Below the pieces are notes generated by a model. It ran no database searches. It saw nothing but the letters and a program-made list of their open reading frames with translations, and was not told the DNA's origin. This document shows, one piece after another, positions 23,981 through 36,239 of a DNA stretch of 64,000 bases. The first letter of the stretch is position 1, and the number at the start of each line of letters is the position of its first letter. The stretch covers positions 441,440 through 505,439 of the forward strand of contig CAJNYU010000497.1 in NCBI GenBank assembly GCA_905331475.1, given 5' to 3'. The DNA comes from Rotaria socialis. Lineage: Eukaryota > Rotifera > Eurotatoria > Philodinida > Philodinidae. The position numbers were made by a program, and so were the translations under genes.

Positions 23981-25920
23981 ATGGATAAGATTGCAAATCC
24001 TTATCTAATTATGCTTGAGCGACTTCAAGCTCTTGATCAATCTATTTATATTCTCAATTTAGTTAACAGTGATCTTCGACAGATTCTTCAAAAACAGTAT
24101 ATGGAATAAATTCATCTTTTATTCTTGTTTAAATTTAAAAAAATTTAGAAAACCTTTACCACAATTCATTCATGATTCATTCAAACGATCAACAACACTT
24201 AAATCGAAAATTGCTTCTGCGATCCCTCCTCTTCCACCGCTACCAATGGGTACAAAAAGAAATTAGACTATTATTGATTAATTAAATGCCTATTATAATT
24301 TAGAAAGTGAAGAAATACTCCTAGCTGCTAGTATTATTGACAAAGCTAAACGTACAATAGAAGTAAGTTAAGTTAGGCAAAAATAAATATTCTTTTCTTT
24401 ATTAACCTTTGTTTTCTGTTCAATAGAATGTGAGTGAAAAGAAGACCAAACTGCCTTCGACTGGAATAACAACAGCAACACTCAATCAACCAAACGCTAC
24501 TCAAACTAACCGTCCAAAAACATCTTCAACAATACGTCCATCTTCTGCAAGTTCAACTATTCCACCAGAATCGGATTCGTCTTTGTCTCAACAACAAAAT
24601 CAGCAGCAACAACCCATTCGTCGTTATGTACCAGCTCATATGAAAGCACCATTTTTAACTCAAGCAGAAAAAAAACGACGACCAAATTCATCGACACGTT
24701 CTAGTAGTCAAGCTAATGTGAATAAAAATACAAGTGCAACAGTTCGCTCTGACAGTCAACAACGACAACAATCCTCATCAGTATCGTCAACTAGACAGGC
24801 GGCTGTGAAACTGTCTCAACATGTTGAATCGATGTCATCGATTCATGCAATGCAATATGAGAAAAATTCAATAAAAGATAATCGAAGTATGAATGAAATG
24901 AATGATGAAAAAGCAATGCCAGATCAAGAATCTACTGCGATAAGTACAGAGGAACCTATATATGTTTCAAATGAAACGAATCAGATAGATACAATACCTA
25001 TTCTACAACCAATCATGCTCGATCAAGCACTAATTAAACCATTACGTCGTTTATGGAAACAAAATCAAAATCTTCGTACAAAATTAGAGTTTGAACTTAA
25101 TAAAAAATCACCGTCACTATCATCATCATCATCGCCTGTGTTTATTGATCGTTTAAATGAAAAAGTAATATTATTTAAATAAATTTATGTTTTATATTAG
25201 AGTTTGCTTTTCTAGATTCATTCATCATCCACCAAAGACGCAATAATTGTACCAAATATTGAAGTACTACTTCAGTTAGCCACTAAAATTCGTATTATTG
25301 TACTTTATCTCCTTGAAAAATGTATGTTGCTTTTGAAGTAAAGCCATTGATTCACATATATTTTTGTAGCAACTTTCAATGATCTTGATGGTGCATTAAA
25401 ACGTTTGAATACATTGAAATATCTTGTTAATCAATATTTTCATTTGTTTACGTCGAATATTAATGTTTTTGTTACTGTAAGGAATTTTTATTTTTTTATT
25501 TTTCTAATAGTAAAATTTTTTACTCATTTTAGAAATATGATTATCATCCTTCGAATATCAATACCAATGTCGATGGTAATATTCTTTTGGCTGAAATATT
25601 TTCTTTTCCTGACATTTTAATTGTTTTTAATTTTAGAATGGTCAAATAAACCTATGTCTCGGCCATTAAATCGTAAAATTATACGCTATACTGATGATAC
25701 TCAATTAATCGCTTTTACAGAAGTACGTTTCAAACAATTTGAAAATGAATGTCGATGGATCGAATTGAATTGGCATGAACGAATAATAATAGAATTTAAA
25801 CAATCATTATCAAATACAAATCTAAATCTAAATCCTCTTCAACTCTATAGAGAATTAATGTGTCTAGTTACCGGTTTGCAAACTTCTACTCCAATTGTTG
25901 TTGAAAATAAATATGAATGA
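23981..25920 (+). CDS. TEDC2-like (tubulin epsilon/delta complex 2) protein
   Basis: Eight exons join in frame to 517 aa: 23981-24096, 24149-24249, 24304-24362, 24427-25164, 25216-25321, 25370-25476, 25533-25575, 25637-25920. The layout resembles TEDC2, a centriole-stability factor: an N-terminal helix (MLERLQALDQSIYILN), then a short helix (LLAASIIDKAKRTIE) running into KLPSTG and a Ser/Gln/Thr-rich linker (residues 93-270), then helices KPLRRLWKQNQNLRTKLE, ECRWIELNWHERIIIEF and a final LYRELMCLVTGLQ. It also has RRYVPAHMKAPF, a motif I cannot place. This is pattern similarity only; another coiled-coil centrosomal protein is possible. WDR13 follows after 127 bases on the same strand. Confidence 0.75.
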
Positions 25921-26047
25921 TAATAAGAATATGATTAAAATTTTTCCAGTATTTTTTTTTATTGTGTTCTAAGTTTTCTTTTGTGTATAAAACATGATTA
26001 GATTGAATTTTTAGATAAATTCTCTTCTGTTTTCAACATTCCATTGA

Positions 26048-29000
26048 ATGTCGACGACATGGCAAGTTTTACTTGCACTTGATGCCCGCTATAATGCTCA
26101 TCGAACACCAAATAATCTTCAATTCAGTATGTGATCATTTTGTCAACGATGATTTCCTTCTAGTATTACTTTTACATCTAGAAACACTTTACATTCGAAG
26201 GCGAAGTCAGTTGTTACGTGATAATCATCCAACTGAAGTAAGTAAGCTGTGTTTAAGTTGATTTTGTGTTTTAATATTTATATGATACAACATGCAAGAA
26301 AAGAAATTTGAAGAACGACTTTGAATGTTGCTCTTCAACATGTTAAACGTCTAGCTTACAACTAGTTAGTAATTTTCCTTGCCAATAGAATCTTCTATCT
26401 AATGTATTCCATATCAATATTTTGTAGATGAATTATGAGGACAAGGTTTAAAAGAAAACAACTCGAAAAAGTAGTATTGAAGTTTCAAAAACCATTCTGT
26501 TGAAACTATTTTTCAAGAACAATATTCCTTTGAACAGAACAAAATTCTTTCTACAGTCACCGGTCACTGTTTTTACTACAGTAGGTCTTACGAATTTGCA
26601 TAGAATCATAAAAATTGTAGAAAACTGCTTTTCTCAGCTTCTCTAATGATGTTAACTTTCTAACTGGGTGACGATTCGATCTATATTTCCTCTATTTTCA
26701 AAAACGTCCTATTTTTGTCCTATATTTTAATGAAAATTCCTATTTTTCCTATATTTTATCGAAGAAAGTAGAAAATTTCCAAAAACCTCTTAATTTTGCT
26801 ATTGCCTTTAGACGAAAAGAAAACTTTTAATGTGTATAATCATGTGTTTTGGACAAATTCTGGTATTATAGTGACATTTGTTTTAAACAATATTTTTCCT
26901 TTCGCCTATTTAGTGGGCTGATTGAGAAATTGTTTAATACTAAGTACAAAATACAAAATAGTTTAAAAGGAAAAAACATTCACAAATGATCATGTACTAG
27001 TTTCGGGTTTTTAGTGAAGTTTTAGTTAGATATAAAAGCTGTATATATATATACCCCTGGAAAAAATAAGTTTCACTCTGTATTTTGAGGATACTGTTAC
27101 CAAAAGAACATATTTTTTAAAAGTAACGACATCTTCTGAATGCTCGTGAAATTTTACACTATCCTGTGTATATGCATTTTTATTTACACTTATTTATTAC
27201 CAGAAAAAATTGAGTTATGATAAAATACAAAATAAACGTGTGGAAAATAATAAGCAATGAATGCTGATTATCAGGACAATAAAATTAGGTTGAGATTTTT
27301 TGAGAAGCCGCGTCCGTAATCTGAAACGCCTCCTTTAATTATGAGAAATAGTATTTGTCTTTTTCATGTATTTATTTTTTCAAAGCTTATGATCTACTTT
27401 ATTGTTATTTATCGATTTGTGAAAAACTTTTATAATGATCCTCGAATTAGCGACTTATTTCAGTAGAAAAAATTAATCAAGGATCTTGACTACGGTTGAA
27501 CTGCTTATAACAACTTCATTAAAACGATTTTCGATCAGAGCAGTTAAAAAACTATGTATGAAACATTGTATATTTTTGACAACCTTGATCCTCTAAGGAT
27601 TCCTATAGTTTTTAAAAAGTGCAATCGGAGGCCAGCTTTCTACAGGAAAATATGATCGCGCATGACTTTTCGAAGAATTTTATTCGTTTAAAAAAACGAC
27701 TACTGTAAAAGGATAGCTTTGATAGAATGATATGGAAATCAAAAATCATCCTCTGAGCCTCCGCTTTAGATATATTGCGTTCATAGTTTACCTTGACAGC
27801 TTTGGCGTATAATGTATTGCGTAGGAAACTCTATTGGTGATTATATTCATCACTTGTATTTTAATTAATTGTTTAATTATTTTATACTTTTATGAATCTT
27901 ATCTGTAGAATGACGTCAATATTCGCAAGCAATATTTGAGATTACGCTCAAGCCTTCTAGCATCTAGATATGGAGCAAATCTAGTCGATAGCAGGTAAAA
28001 TATATGAGTGAAAATGTGACAACTATTAAATAAAATATTTGTTCAGGTCAATTGGTAGTCATGCTAGTCGAATGAATTCAATATCTGAAGTGAATATAGT
28101 CAAATTTTTGTATTCGATGAAACTGTTTTTCTTTTTTGATTTTGCTTAAAGAGTGCTGATTCATTTGCTGATTGGACTCGAAGAAATACAACATTAGCAG
28201 TCAATCAAATATTAATTGATGATATTCCAGAAACAAATTTGACTACATTTTCAACATCATCACTGTCAAATGTTTCAATGGCTAGCAGGTGAAGAGAAAC
28301 ATGATAAATTTTTTTTAAACTTCCTTTTCATTTAACAGAGCACTTGCAATGGGTAGATCGTTAGAAGAAACCTATGCATTCTCCGGTGTTCATCATATAT
28401 TTGACCATCATAAGGGATCAGGTATAATTTAAATTTTATACAAAAGAATTCAATTGATTCATTCATTTTAAACGTCGTATTTAGTAACTCGAGTACAATT
28501 TGCACCGAATGATCGAAGTCTATTAGCAACATGTGGTCGAGATGGCATTCTTGCTATATGTCAAGTTCTTCCAACACCAGCAACAATTATCTATCGATTA
28601 AAAGGCCATACGGCTGCAATAAATGGTTTGTATAGGACTTTTGGAATATTTGTAACAACCGAGATTACAAGTATTTCAACTTATATAGATATGCAATGGT
28701 CATCAATAAATGATTTATTAGTAACTGCTAGTAGTGATTCAAGTATACGTATATGGCAAATATCCAACGGCAAATGTATGCGTGTTATTGAAAGCAAAGA
28801 TGGTGTCGAAAATCTATGTTGTTGTTTTCATCCATCAAACAATAATTTTATTGCCGTGGGAAATAATCAAGGAATATTACAAATATTTAACGTATCCACT
28901 GGAAAGGCGCTTAAAGTAGGCATCTTTGGTTTTTTCATTTTTTAATCTATATAGGCAACATAAATTATTGTTTTGTTAGAATTGTGTAATTAAATGTTAT

Positions 29001-30434
29001 GGTCGCTCAATGTGCGTAGCATTTGATGAAACCGGTTCAATCTTATGGACAGGGGATAGTCGTGGAAATATTTTAGCGGCTACATTTGACATGACAACAG
29101 GAAAGCTACATAGTTGTAAACGGTATATATTGTTAAACTTATCAACAAGTTATAAGTTGAATTTTGTTTTTCAATGTTCTAGGGTATTTTCAAATAGTAA
29201 TGGTTCAGTGACTAGTCTTTCCTTTCGATACCGTTCAACACGTGATGGACGTGAAGGATATGTTTTGGCTAATGTTATTCCTAATTTGCTCTTCCTATTC
29301 AAGTAGGTTTCATCAGGATCAACATTTTCTTTTCGAATAAACAATAATCAAACAATTATCAGCGTTTTCAAAAACAAAAAATAGTGTTCTATTCATTTAC
29401 TGGGATTTTCATATTTTTAAGGCTTATGAGTTCGTTTGGTTCGAGAAGGAATTTTATTAGTCAACAAAATTACAAAACTAAATAATATTTTCTTCGTCTA
29501 TTTTATTGAAAAACTGCTTATATTGCAGAATAATTTTGTGAAAGATGTAACATTAGAAATATATTTAATCGACTACGAATTAGTTTCAAACATTTGTTAT
29601 GTTGCTTTCGAAAATAACTATGACACGCTCTAAGAAACTAATGATAGTTTTAATAGACGAAGTGTTTCCTAAGCCACTCGATCAAATTAGAATTTTCATC
29701 AAACTTCAAAAAATCTGAAGTATCCTAAATCCAATACTTCATGACATAAAACACTAATTGGAAATTTTCTTTGAATCATGCACAGCAAGTGATTCTCTAG
29801 AAAATGGAAGTTCTATATAGCTTTCATCATATTTCTTAACAAAACAACATCAGTTTTGAAAAGACAGCAGGAAATAGTTTTTTGTTTCGAATTTGGTTCA
29901 AATGAAATTCTTTAGCCTAATTATCATTACAAATAAAAACAGAAATTATATCTGTTAATTCAATTTTTTGAATCACTGCAAATATTAATTAAAATAGTAA
30001 AAATCACTTAAGCTTATTCGTTTTTTTATGCTACTTAGTTTTTACCTTTTTGTAGAGTTGTTGGCGCAAGTGGAAAATTGATTGTTCGAAAACGTTTCCC
30101 AATACGTCAGAAATCCTTATCGCTGCATAGTTCATTTTGTCCAATTGTTTCTCAACGTCAGGGTTTTTGTGTTGTTAGTGGAAGTGAAGATATGTGCGGT
30201 AAGAATGATATTTTTTTTCTCAAAAGTTATCCTATTTATATATTAATAAAAATTCAAAATCTCGTTTTTTTAGTCTATCTTTATGATGTTGATCGAGAAG
30301 TTCGTACATTAATCAACAAACTACAAGGACATTGTTCAGTTGTATTTGATGCTTCGTTTAATACCGATGAAAGTTTACTAGCATCGTGTGATCAGCAAGG
30401 ACTAGTTATTGTTTGGCAGCGTGATAGTAGATAA
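26048..30434 (+). CDS. wdr13: WD repeat-containing protein 13
   Basis: WD40 beta-propeller protein, nuclear in vertebrates, with an incompletely known role. Twelve exons join in frame to 472 aa (human 485): 26048-26126, 26182-26237, 27909-27994, 28047-28089, 28152-28288, 28339-28421, 28485-28625, 28689-28915, 28980-29122, 29183-29302, 30056-30198, 30274-30434. The N-terminus WQVLLALDARYNAHRTP and the next exon TLYIRRRSQLLRDN match WDR13 closely, which also fixes the exon 2 acceptor at 26182 rather than the earlier TAG. Later blades keep YAFSGVHHIFD, LLWTGDSRGN-type residues, FDMTTGKL, VVSGSEDMC and DESLLAS-x-D. The last blade ends GLVIVWQR. Introns 2 (1.67 kb) and 10 (0.75 kb) are unusually long. 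Confidence 0.95.
26238..27908 (+). other. Long intron 2 of WDR13
   Basis: A 1.67-kb intron, about 25 times the size of its neighbours. It contains AT-rich sequence with a local cluster of CCTATTTTT words (about 26690-26760) and no ORF of note. No mobile-element protein or terminal repeat is seen. Confidence 0.7.
29303..30055 (+). other. Intron 10 of WDR13
   Basis: A 753-base intron with a GTAGGT donor and TTTTTGTAG acceptor. The open frame at 29436-29633 looks random. No element is recognised. Confidence 0.65.
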
Positions 30435-30531
30435 TAATTTTTCTTTTTTTAAAGTACCGACATATTTCTCTCAATTGTGTTTGTAAATATTTAATATTTA
30501 TTGATAAAATTAAATCAATTCTTGTTTTCAG

Positions 30532-33393
30532 ATGAATCCATCAAAAAGATTCAAAAATGAAAATAGTAATAAAGATAGTGATGATGATATTATCATAATT
30601 GAATCAACAAAAGCATCAGTCATTCATGAATATTGTCAACATATTGATAACATAACAGGTGAATCGTGCAAAGAATATTATGCAATTGTATGCATTCATT
30701 GTAATCTTTATTTATGTTATATACACGTTGAAATACATCGGGTATTATTAATCAATGAACGAGACAAGCTAGTAAATGAATTGAATGAACGTATTGAAGA
30801 AATAAATCAATTAATTGAAAATCCAGATAGAATACAACAATTATTAATAGAACAAATGGAAAATAGAAAGAAAACGAAAGTTTCTTTTATTCATCAATTA
30901 AGTTTAGAAAAGTTAATCAATATAAGCAAAATAATCAACGACTTAAAACAATTATTTGAACCCATTCGAATTGTTCTCCAAAAAACTCGATGTGTTAGTT
31001 CAATTCAAATTAAAAAAATTCAAGAAAGTTTTCTCAAATTCGATGAAAATAAAAAGGTAAAAAGATTAGACACAAGAAATGAACATATTTATTTCTGAAG
31101 CTTCTCGTTATGTTTAACAGATATTAATCAATAATATAGTAGACTCAATTACTATTAAACAACATCACTCGGTTAATCTGTTTCAGTTATCAAATCTTGA
31201 TAGACCTTGTCGACAATATGAATTACCTGTACACCATTCTGTACATAATGAAATGGCAGCCAGTGAAGATGTGCTTGTTATAAACGATCGGGAACATGTT
31301 CTGTTATTTAATTTAACAAATTGCTTCGATGATACTTTAATCCCAGAATTAATTGAATGGAAAAATTGTGTTGATGGAAAAATTATCGATATACAATATA
31401 GTTTGTATCTGAAATTATTTTTCATTTTAACTGATGAAAAATTATTTTCATTGAATCGTTTATCATCATTGGTTTGTCTGTATCGTTTTGCATCTCTTCC
31501 ATGGTCATGCACAATAGTGTTAAATTCAATTTATATTTTATATAAATATTCCACAATCATTGAACAATGGACATTTCAACAAACATCAGCAATACAACTA
31601 GTCAAACAATGGAAACTAAATGAAATTCTAACAGAATCCGAACATGATCGACATTTGAAATGTATTAGAAGTAATCCTAGTCAAAGTCAGCTGGCGATTT
31701 TAATTGTAAGTTATTCAAGAAGACGGGTGAAGTATAGTAAAGATAATATTTTAATAATGAGTATAAACTATTTAAAAAAGGAATTATCCTATTTAGTATA
31801 GCACAAAATCTCTCTTATATCGTTTGCAAAACAAAAATGATTTCAATTCATAATGTTTCATGAATTCTATGTAATTTAGTACACATCTACTAAATCTTAG
31901 ATCCTAGTAGACATCAATAGTGATTTTTCATTTCAAAAATTGCAGGATAAACTGCTTCAAATTATGAATGTCAAATAATTTAACACATTGACTGTGGAGA
32001 TTTTTTCTAAAGATGAAATATAATTTAAATTTCTCAAAAAAAATCTAAAATCAGATATTTCCGTGTAAGAACAACAGTGTATTACGTTAGACTTACATCA
32101 GAATCATACATTACAGTATTTTCAAGATCAACGGAATGTTCTCATAGCCTTAATGAATCGTCTGCATTTATGAGTAGTCTTATGGCTCCATAATATACTA
32201 AATAGCCTGTTTTCCATGCAATAGATACATTCATTTTTTCACCATCTAATATCCATAATCCATTAACTAAAATTTACACCGTAACAAGATATATGAAAAT
32301 TGTAGTGTTATTAAAATTTTAGATTTTATTGGATAGAACAATGAAGATTCGGGAAGAATAGAAGGTCTTGATAGCACACTCATTCAAAATGATCATTTTC
32401 AGGAGAGCGGCTCACGTTCCTAGAAAATTTGCCACTCTTAATAAAATGTTCTTATTTGTGGATGATAAGCTTTTCGTTTTGGAAGATTATTCTTACCAAG
32501 AATCACTACGACATTATTCCAGTAATGCATTCAGCATTTGAGAAGACACTCATTAGACATTTTTATAGCCTCCTCAAAAATTGTTCTCCTTTTACAGATT
32601 TGACAACAATAGTAAATAATTCATTGATGTTAAACTCTAGCATATTGTCAGATGATAATGATATTATTAAAACTTTTTAAAAAGGTTAAATAGTGTTCGA
32701 TATATGATTCTGACTTCAACTATATTCATATAAGAACAACGTTTGATTTAGGCTGGTTACTATCATTCATTGTTACCTTATTTAAAACAAATGAAATATG
32801 TTTTTTTCTAGAAATCTTTTGCTGAAAATTAGCCAAAAGATAGGTCATTTTATCTGAAAAGACTATATTGTATATTTACTCACACTGAATGTTCATTCTG
32901 TAGTAGAACCACAGCTTTACTAATAATAGAAAATTTCTAACATGATAATACTTCCAGGATTTTATGTAGCTTGACGGATAGATATTTCATCACATTTTGA
33001 ACGTAAAAAAAAAGAATCAATCATCTGTGAATTCTTATTGGTCTCTAGATTAAGATTTTCTTCTTTTAGGAAGATGATGAATGTCGTTGGCGAATAGCAT
33101 TATTTGATCATGATATGAATTATTTACAGCAAACTAATATGCTTCCTAATGCTTCAACAATAGATTGGAGTCTTATTTTTTCATTCATTTCCGATCAACA
33201 ATTAATAGTTATGGATACAACAACAGAAACTATTTATTTAATCACAATTAATGAAAGTACGTCAACCATCAACTATCAACAGTATTCAAATTCAGACTAT
33301 CCAGCAAATGCATGTAGGATAACAAACAATGACTGTAGTCAATTAATTCTTAAAATGGTCAAACCAAATATGCTCAAATTTTTTCAGATTTAA
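30532..33393 (+). CDS. Protein with B-box-like zinc site, coiled coil and possible propeller
   Basis: Three exons (30532-31056, 31121-31705, 33070-33393) join in frame to 477 aa. Residues 1-30 are acidic and polar. A compact Cys/His cluster follows (EYCQHIDN, GESCKEYY, VCIHCNLYLCYIHVEIH), spaced like a B-box zinc site. A helical stretch full of Glu/Asn/Lys (about 65-170) is likely coiled coil. The remainder alternates short hydrophobic strands and turns (DVLVINDREHVLLFN, LKLFFILTDEKLFSLN, EQWTFQQTSAIQL), which could be a degenerate beta-propeller, so the layout would recall TRIM proteins without a RING. I do not know a named homologue; it looks like a lineage-specific family. The ATG directly follows TTGTTTTCAG. 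Intron 2 is 1.36 kb. Confidence 0.8.
31706..33069 (+). other. Long intron 2 of the B-box-like gene
   Basis: 1,364 bases, GTAAGT donor to TTTTAG acceptor. It contains a short open piece at about 32400-32520 reading KMFLFVDDKLFVLEDYSYQ. This loosely recalls the gene's own LKLFFILTDEKLFSLN strand pair, so it may be a decayed duplicated exon. Confidence 0.5.
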
Positions 33394-33762
33394 TAAAAGA
33401 TTTTCTATTTTGTATTTAATTGATTTTTGTACTAAGATCGTTGTATTTTCACTGTTTAATACTTAAAATCAAATTTGTCGATATTTTTAATATTTATGTA
33501 GCCATTATGAAGATAAATCTGCTGAAATAAACGGTGATAATGAATAGGAACGAAGAATATCGTTGAAATCAAATTAATTTATAAGAAAAAAAGAAAAAAT
33601 AATAAATGGTAAAAAAATTTACAGATATTTTCTATATGTAGTTTATTTTGGATTATATACAACTATTCTGCAGAAATGAAGACGATTGATGTTACTGTCG
33701 GTAATTTAGATAAAAAATATAAACAAGAAGTTTTCTTTTTAGGACAACATGTCGTGACCAAA
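33394..33762. other. 3' flank, non-coding
   Basis: AT-rich 3' flank of the preceding gene. No feature recognised. Confidence 0.5.
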
Positions 33763-34461
33763 TACTATTATCCATTCCAGAAGTCAAGGCAGTCGGTTGT
33801 TTTTTGAATAACGTTTGATAGGAACAAGATAGAGACCTGCGTTTTTCACTGTTTGATAGCCAAGACCCAGATACATATTTCCACAAGCAAAATATTTTCT
33901 AAGGAAAAATGTGAAGACCAGTTTTTCAGAGGATCACTGGAAAATCACTCTGGATTTCTGGTAACTGTTATAGAAGTCTTTAGATTTTCTTACACATTCG
34001 GAATCAGCATTAAAAGCTGAGCCGACCAATACATATTTCGAATCTTTCACGAACTTTTGTTTTCGTCGAGAAATTCACTCCTGTGGTCTCGCTCAGGGGC
34101 CCGTCAAAAAGTGAACTCTATCAAAATTCCATTTGAACAGTAGGAAGCAGGTTCCAAGTTTGTAGAATACTGTTAGAAACCAAAATGGTAAATGAATAAT
34201 CAACAAAAACAGCATTTTGATGGAATTTACTTTTTGACGGACCCCTGAGCGAGACCACAGGGGTGAATTTCTCGACGAAAACAAGTTCGTGAAAGAGTCG
34301 AAATATGTATTAGTCGGCTCAGCTTGTAAGGCNTTGCTTATGAACATATGCGTCTGGGTCTTGGCATTGAAACAGTGAAAAACTCAGGTCTCTATCTTGT
34401 TCCTATCAAACGTTATTCAAAAAACAACCGACTGCCTTGACTTCTGGAACGGATAATAGTT
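33763..34461. repeat. Long inverted repeat (about 0.7 kb palindrome)
   Basis: The outermost bases ACTATTATCC at 33763 pair with GGATAATAGT ending at 34460. Proceeding inward, AAGTCAAGGCAGTCGG, AAACGTTATTC-type and GAGAAATTCAC blocks are repeated in reverse complement down to a short unpaired centre at about 34142-34190. The left arm carries an extra segment (about 33890-34010) absent on the right. Identity is high in the outer 120 bases and in the inner 110 bases. One N (34333) lies in the right arm. No transposase ORF is present. Confidence 0.8.
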
Positions 34462-35544
34462 TAAACACAAACAACTTCGTTCGGATGCATGCAATATCAT
34501 TAGCATATGTAATTGACTCATCATTGGTCGATTCAAAGTGGCTATCAATTTTCTTTCTTTTTTTAATGCAACTTTTCTCGTCATAATCTCTGTGTTGGCA
34601 GACTTAAAAAGCAACTGAATGCCTCGATCGATAAAAAAACAAAATTTATCGACTGCATCCAAACCAATAGATGGAATTATTATGAAGAAGAACTAGTCGT
34701 TTATTTACATCTACCTTCTGCTGCATACACAGATGAGGACAAGATGTTTTCCATATAACTTCAATGCATGATTTAAACGATTATTTTCTCTGAAATCTTA
34801 ATCATGACTAAATAATGTCGTAAATCTTTTGATCCGAATTCTATAGTGTTTCATTGATTTTCAGAATGATTTACTTGCAATGAGATTCTACCTTTATATA
34901 ATCGTGAAGATAGAGCGTGATACTTTCAGGAGGCTCGTCGTCAATAAGACATAAATATATTTATTTTATAGAAATAATGATTTCTACTTCCACATCAGAT
35001 ATAAAGTAATATACAGGTATTAATGTGTAGCACTCAAGAACTTATATTAATTGAAACGCATCTTTTCTTTAAATCATAACTAATATTAACTTAATCAGCA
35101 ACTAGCGCCATCGTAAAAAAAAGAATTTATCGCAATACATGATATGTAGCATGTACGAATCGTTGTTGTTTTTTTTATTCGTTTAGTTTAAGCTGCCAAT
35201 CTCAAAGGTAACAAGCTAAAGAAATTTTTACTACATTTTTTAGAAGAGTTCCTTTATTGTTAATGCAAAAACTATTTACTTGATGATAGTGTATTATAAA
35301 ACTTGATCAATTGAAAAATAAACAGTTATCAAAATATTGATTATCAAAACCAGCATTAAACGGCAATATGCAATTCTAACCGTAAGTTAATTTTTATGAT
35401 GGTGAAGCTATTTGAGCTTTTTTTTGTTTTGCTCCTTTATATGAAATACATTTTTTATTCTTAGTTTCATTTTTGTTGAATCATCATCATTCTTTCATAC
35501 AGTTCAATTCTTTAGTTATACAATTTTAGATATTTTCAGTAATC
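34462..35544. other. Non-coding between inverted repeat and zinc-finger gene
   Basis: About 1.1 kb of AT-rich DNA. A minus-strand open frame at 34662-34417 starts outside the right arm and runs into it; it has no recognisable protein character. A TATTTTCAG acceptor-like motif sits five bases before the next gene's ATG. Confidence 0.5.
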
Positions 35545-36239
35545 ATGTATTATGAAACTAAAGAAGGTGACAATGAAATCAAATTATTGTGTTCGATCCA
35601 AGAAAAAATAGCTGAAGAAAATGAACTAAGTGATGATGAAGTAGAAATAAAAACTAAAAACAATCGAAAGCGTCGCCGAACTGAAGCATCCATGCTTGAA
35701 GAAGAAAATGAAATCGATCGATTAAGTAACGTTCGACCGAAGCGCGCAGCAGGTATATTGAAAGAATATTTCTTTTGTTTTCTGTTTATTAATTTAAAAA
35801 ATATTCTCTAGCAATGCGTGTCAATGAAATCAACAATGGTCGTCGAAAGATCGACGAATTTATTTCAAAAAAAAGATCACCTAAAAAAAGTCTCAAATCT
35901 TTGAAAATTGGATCGATTTTACCATCGATACCAATTAATGATTGTGAAAATTGTCCAATATGTGATCGACTTATATCTAACGATATACTTGAAATACATA
36001 CTAATGCTTGTTTAATTAATAATAGTGAAGCGGGCAAAGAATTAATTGAAAAAAGTAAACAACGTGCAAAAACTGATGCTGAAATTAAAGAAGCTTTATT
36101 TCAACGAATAACTCGTCAAAACGTAGCAAGCCATTTGATTAGAAATAACAGTGAAACAACTACTTGTCCCACATGTGGGATGCAAATGACAGTTTCTCGT
36201 CTCGAAAATCAACATAAAAATGAATGTTTGAAACGTTAG
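35545..36239 (+). CDS. Small protein with two RAD18/UBZ-like zinc fingers
   Basis: Two exons (35545-35752, 35812-36239) join in frame to 211 aa. The N-terminal 70 residues are acidic and then basic (NRKRRRTEAS), followed by RPKRAAAMRVN and a Lys/Ser-rich patch (SKKRSPKKSLKSLK) likely to act as a nuclear signal. Two Cys/His clusters follow: CPICDRLISNDILEIHTNAC (C-x2-C-x11-H-x3-C) and CPTCGMQMTVSRLENQHKNEC (C-x2-C-x12-H-x3-C; this is 21 residues with the final C, spaced as listed). This C2HC spacing is that of ubiquitin-binding RAD18/UBZ4-type fingers. The best guess is a nuclear ubiquitin- or DNA-damage-related adaptor; I do not recognise an orthologue. Confidence 0.8.

Noticed and set aside
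26127..26181. Earlier acceptor for WDR13 exon 2 (TTCTAG before TATTAC)
   Set aside because: It would insert ILLLHLE before TLYIRRRSQ; the later acceptor restores the conserved WDR13 spacing.
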